A stretch of DNA of 34,960 nucleotides from Rhodococcus sp. JCM 9791 (GTDB lineage Bacteria > Actinomycetota > Actinomycetes > Mycobacteriales > Mycobacteriaceae), in NCBI GenBank assembly GCA_001312645.1, contig BBEG01000014.1, forward strand, positions 1-34,960, written 5' to 3'. Within the stretch, counting starts at the first letter, position 1. The number at the start of each line of letters is the position of its first letter. The position numbers were made by a program, and so were the translations under genes. Positions 32,133 to 34,960 of the stretch are shown here, piece after piece. Under the pieces are notes generated by a model. The model did not search any database and was not told where the DNA came from. It saw only the letters and a list, made by a program, of their open reading frames with translations.

Positions 32133-32842
32133 ATGACACCGCGCGCACGAACCACGACGCTGATCGCGTCGATCGTCGTCCTGGTTCTGATCGTCGCAGC
32201 CTTCGCGACCTATCGGCTCATGGACTCACGGACCTACCAATTGTTCGGCACCCTCGTCGACCGTGTGGACACCGAGGAGAAGGTGGTCGCGCTGACGCTC
32301 GACGACGGACCGAGCCCCCTCACACCCGAAGTCTTGCAGACGCTCGCGGACGCCGACGTGCCGGCCACGTTCTACGTCACGGGCAGTGAGATGGTCGAGC
32401 GGCCCGAGTTGGGTCGCGCGATCGTCGAGGCCGGTCACGAACTCGGGAACCACACCGCGACGCATCGCAGGATGGTGTTCATCGGGGGCGACACCGTTGC
32501 GCAGGAGATCGAGAGCACCGACCGCGCGATCCGCGACGCCGGCTACGCCGGCGAGATCACTTTCCGCCCGCCCTACGGAAAGAAACTTGTCGCGCTCCCC
32601 CGCTATCTCGACGAACACGACCGGACCACGGTGATGTGGGACGTCGAACCCGACTCGGCCTCCGCCGATACCGACGAGATCGTCCGGATGGCCCTCGACC
32701 GGACACACCCGGCTCGATCATCCTGCTGCACGTGATGTATCCATCGCGGACATCGTCGCTCGAAGCGATCCCTGGGATCGTCGACGGTCTTCGCGCCGAG
32801 GGCTACCGGTTCGTGACGGTGTCGGAACTACTCGGTCGGTGA
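32133..32842 (+). CDS. Polysaccharide deacetylase (NodB domain), membrane-anchored
   Basis: About 236 aa. N-terminal hydrophobic anchor at residues 9-26, then a carbohydrate-esterase-4 NodB domain: TLDDGPSP (catalytic Asp and metal Asp), GNHTATHRRM (the H-x3-H metal pair), RPPYGKK, and ILLHVM near the end. It would de-N-acetylate cell-wall glycan such as peptidoglycan outside the membrane. One base is missing near 32709 (RTH-PGSIILLHVMY). Same strand as benE but likely an independent housekeeping gene. Confidence 0.87.
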
Positions 32843-32905
32843 CCTCCCGCCCTGGCCCGGACATCACGATCCGACCGGGCACAGCGAAACGGAGCGGCTT
32901 CGGTG

Positions 32906-33479
32906 TCATTCCCCGTAGAACCCGGCCGCGTGGATCTCGGTCAGAGCAATCCAGTCCGGTTCGGTGACAGCCGTCCTGGCCGAACGACCTCTCCCTCCCC
33001 CTCCCGCAGCGCAACCGCAACCGCCGGTTCCTCGTCGACTCTCTGAACCAGGCCGTACAGCACCGCGAGGTGGTGCACGCACGGGCTCCGGCGACCCGAG
33101 CACCCGCACGTTGCCGTGCATTCGGCGGTCGGCAATGCCACCATGATGTCCTCGGCCGAGAGATCTGCGACCAGGGCGTCGGGTAGATCACCGACGCCCC
33201 CCGGCGGTCCTGGGCACCCGCACGATCCAGTATCCGGCGCACCACCCCGGCCTCCTTCCTCGTCCACACCGGCACCTCGACGGCCACCGGAAACGCTTTG
33301 CCGCGCACGGTCACCACTGCCACGATCCGCCCGCCCCTGATGGTCTCCAGGCGCACAGCCCCGCTGCGAGCGAGGGAACGCGCCTGGGGAAGCGCAGGAT
33401 TCGGGGCAGACGCGGACGGCGACTCGACGGTCCGCAACCACGCCCTGCCCCACGCGGTGACACCGAACTCGGCGCTCAT
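32906..33479 (-). CDS. SWIM zinc-finger protein
   Basis: About 191 aa when repaired. It begins [20 protein letters not shown] and carries a SWIM motif C-x-C-x7-C-x-H (ATCGCSGRRSPCVH), a predicted zinc/DNA or protein interaction module. Missing bases near 33200 (run of six G on this strand) and 32975; repaired, it ends TEPDWIALTEIHAAGFYGE. Its ATG overlaps the helicase stop (ATGA), so it is translationally coupled. In actinobacteria such proteins are commonly paired with SNF2 helicases and presumably act with them; the function is not established. Confidence 0.8.
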
Positions 33480-34960
33480 ACCCCGATCGCGTCGAGGTCG
33501 AGCAGGGCACGCAGCTCGGTGTCCGGCAGATCCGCCAGCTCCACCTCGGTGTTCCCTGTAATCGATTCGGCCAGAGCACGTTTCGATTCGTGCATGGTGG
33601 CGATGCGGTCTTCGATGGTGCCCCCGGTGACGAGGGTGTACACGTTGACGGTCCGTCGCTGACCGATCCGGTGCGCACGATCGGTGGCCTGGGCCTCCAC
33701 GGCCGGATTCCACCACCGGTCGTAGTGCAGCACATGGCCGGCCCGGGTCAGGTTGAGCCCGAACCCGGCCGCCCGCAAGCTGAGGATCAGAACGGGCGCC
33801 GCATCCGACCCGGTCTGGAAGTCCTCGACCAGCCGGTCTCTCCGTTCCACACTCAGGCCACCGTGCAGGAACGGGATCGTCCCCGCTCCCAGTTCGGCGG
33901 TCAGGTGCGCCGACAGCAATTCACCCATGCCGCGATACTGGGTGAACACCAGTGCCCGGTCGCCGTCTGCGACGATCTCCGCGAGCATTTCGGTTGCACG
34001 ATCGAACTTTCCGGACCGTCCCGCCAGTTCAGCATCGTCGCCGAAGCCTGCCTGCGCAGGGTGGTTGCACACCTGCTTGAGCGTTGTCAGCAAGGCCAGT
34101 ACATTGCCGCGTCGGGCGATGCCGTGACACAGACCGGTCGTGAATGCCTCTGCGACAGCAGCGCGGTACAACCGGGTCTGCTCATCGGTCAGCGTGCACG
34201 CGACCGTCGAGAACTGTTTCGGTGGAAGCTCGGTCGCGACCTCGGACTTGGTTCGTCGCAACACGTACGGCTCGATGACAGTCGTCAGACGGTCCGCGGC
34301 GGTCCGTGAGCGACCCGATTCGATCGGCGTCGCGAACCGCTGCCGGAACCGTGCGCGGGTGCCGAGCACTGCGGGGTTGCTGATGTGGAGGAGCGACCAC
34401 AGTTCGTCGAGTCGGTTCTCGACCGGGGTTCCGGTCATCACGATCTTCAGCGTCGCAGACAGTCGAGCGGCGGCTTGGCAGCCAGCGAGGTCGGGTTCTT
34501 GACCTGTTGGGCTTCGTCGAACACCACGCAGTCCCACGCGACGGCCGTCAGATCCTCCGTATCGGTACGGAGGACGCTGTAACTGGTGAGCACCACCGGG
34601 GCGTCCGAGACGTCATCCGGCAAAGCTCGGCCGGCGCCGTGATACACGACCACACACAGATCGGGAGCGAAGCGGCCGAGTTCGCGCCGCCAGTTCCCGA
34701 TCACCGAAGTCGGGCACACCACCAGATGTGGTCCGGAGCCCCGCCGGGTCGCCAGCAGCGCGATGGCCTGCAGCGTCTTCCCCAGTCCCATCTCGTCGGC
34801 GAGGATCCCCCACCCTCACTCTCCAACGCACGCAACCACGAGACCCCGTGAATCTGATAGGGACGCAACGTCGCCCGGATATCCGCGACAACCAGCTCAC
34901 GCCCGGTGCGGGCCACGGCGGCGAATTGACGCAGCGCCGACGACGCTGTCCCGATCGCGG
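33476..34960 (-). CDS. SNF2-family DNA-dependent ATPase/helicase (5' end outside window)
   Basis: C-terminal about 495 aa of an SNF2/RapA-like remodeling ATPase. Motifs in order: [11 protein letters not shown] (Q-motif region), ADEMGLGKT (Walker A), VFDEAQ (motif II), [15 protein letters not shown] (motif III), [17 protein letters not shown] (motif IV), [13 protein letters not shown] (motif V), and [10 protein letters not shown] with R (motif VI). Two bases are missing, near 34808 ([10 protein letters not shown]) and 34466 ([11 protein letters not shown]). The N-terminus lies beyond the window. Overlaps the SWIM gene. Role in DNA repair or transcription is unknown. Confidence 0.9.

Overview
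The window looks like chromosomal DNA from a high-GC actinobacterium, almost certainly Rhodococcus or a close relative. The evidence is GC-rich codon use, actinobacterial gene families throughout (monoacylglycerol lipase, IclR-type CatR, LAL-type BenR, SNF2/SWIM pair), and a catabolic layout (cat, phe, gco, ben) of the kind known from rhodococci. I see no rRNA, tRNA, insertion sequence or CRISPR array.

Layout. Bases 1-11,045 hold mixed accessory and housekeeping genes: a partial iron-type alcohol dehydrogenase; a small operon of DUF1304 membrane protein plus zinc-independent oxidoreductase, divergent from a TetR regulator; an ABC-F ATPase; a diiron/MBL protein; a monoacylglycerol lipase; a LigB-type dioxygenase; an HSL-type esterase; a phosphodiesterase; and a secreted PAP2 phosphatase. 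Bases 11,212-32,105 are a dense aromatic-catabolism supercluster: catABC (minus) divergent from catR; pheR divergent from pheA2-pheA1 and a 163-aa unknown gene; an AraC regulator divergent from gcoA-gcoB; then benABCD, benK, benR and benE, all on plus. Bases 32,133-34,960 hold a polysaccharide deacetylase and an SNF2 helicase/SWIM-protein pair.

How it works together. Three peripheral routes converge on catechol: phenol by the two-component flavin monooxygenase PheA1/PheA2, guaiacol by the P450 O-demethylase GcoA with its reductase GcoB, and benzoate by BenABC then BenD. CatA, CatB and CatC then carry catechol through cis,cis-muconate and muconolactone to beta-ketoadipate enol-lactone. The later beta-ketoadipate (pca) genes are not in the window. 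Each route has its own regulator: IclR (CatR), two paralogous AraC proteins (PheR and a GcoR candidate) and a LuxR/LAL protein (BenR). Two different transporters, BenK and BenE, serve benzoate uptake.

Caution on sequence quality. About 34 apparent frameshifts interrupt some 20 genes. All can be explained by a single missing base, usually in a short G or C run, and none requires an inserted base. Restoring them gives normal full-length proteins with intact catalytic residues. I treat these as sequence errors, not pseudogenes; coordinates span the whole gene and protein lengths are for the repaired frame.

Most interesting points: BenC carries a C-terminal FCD-like (GntR effector-type) domain; the promoters of pheA2 and gcoA share an exactly spaced element; a triplicated dyad lies upstream of benA; and a 163-aa protein of unknown family sits directly behind the phenol hydroxylase genes.
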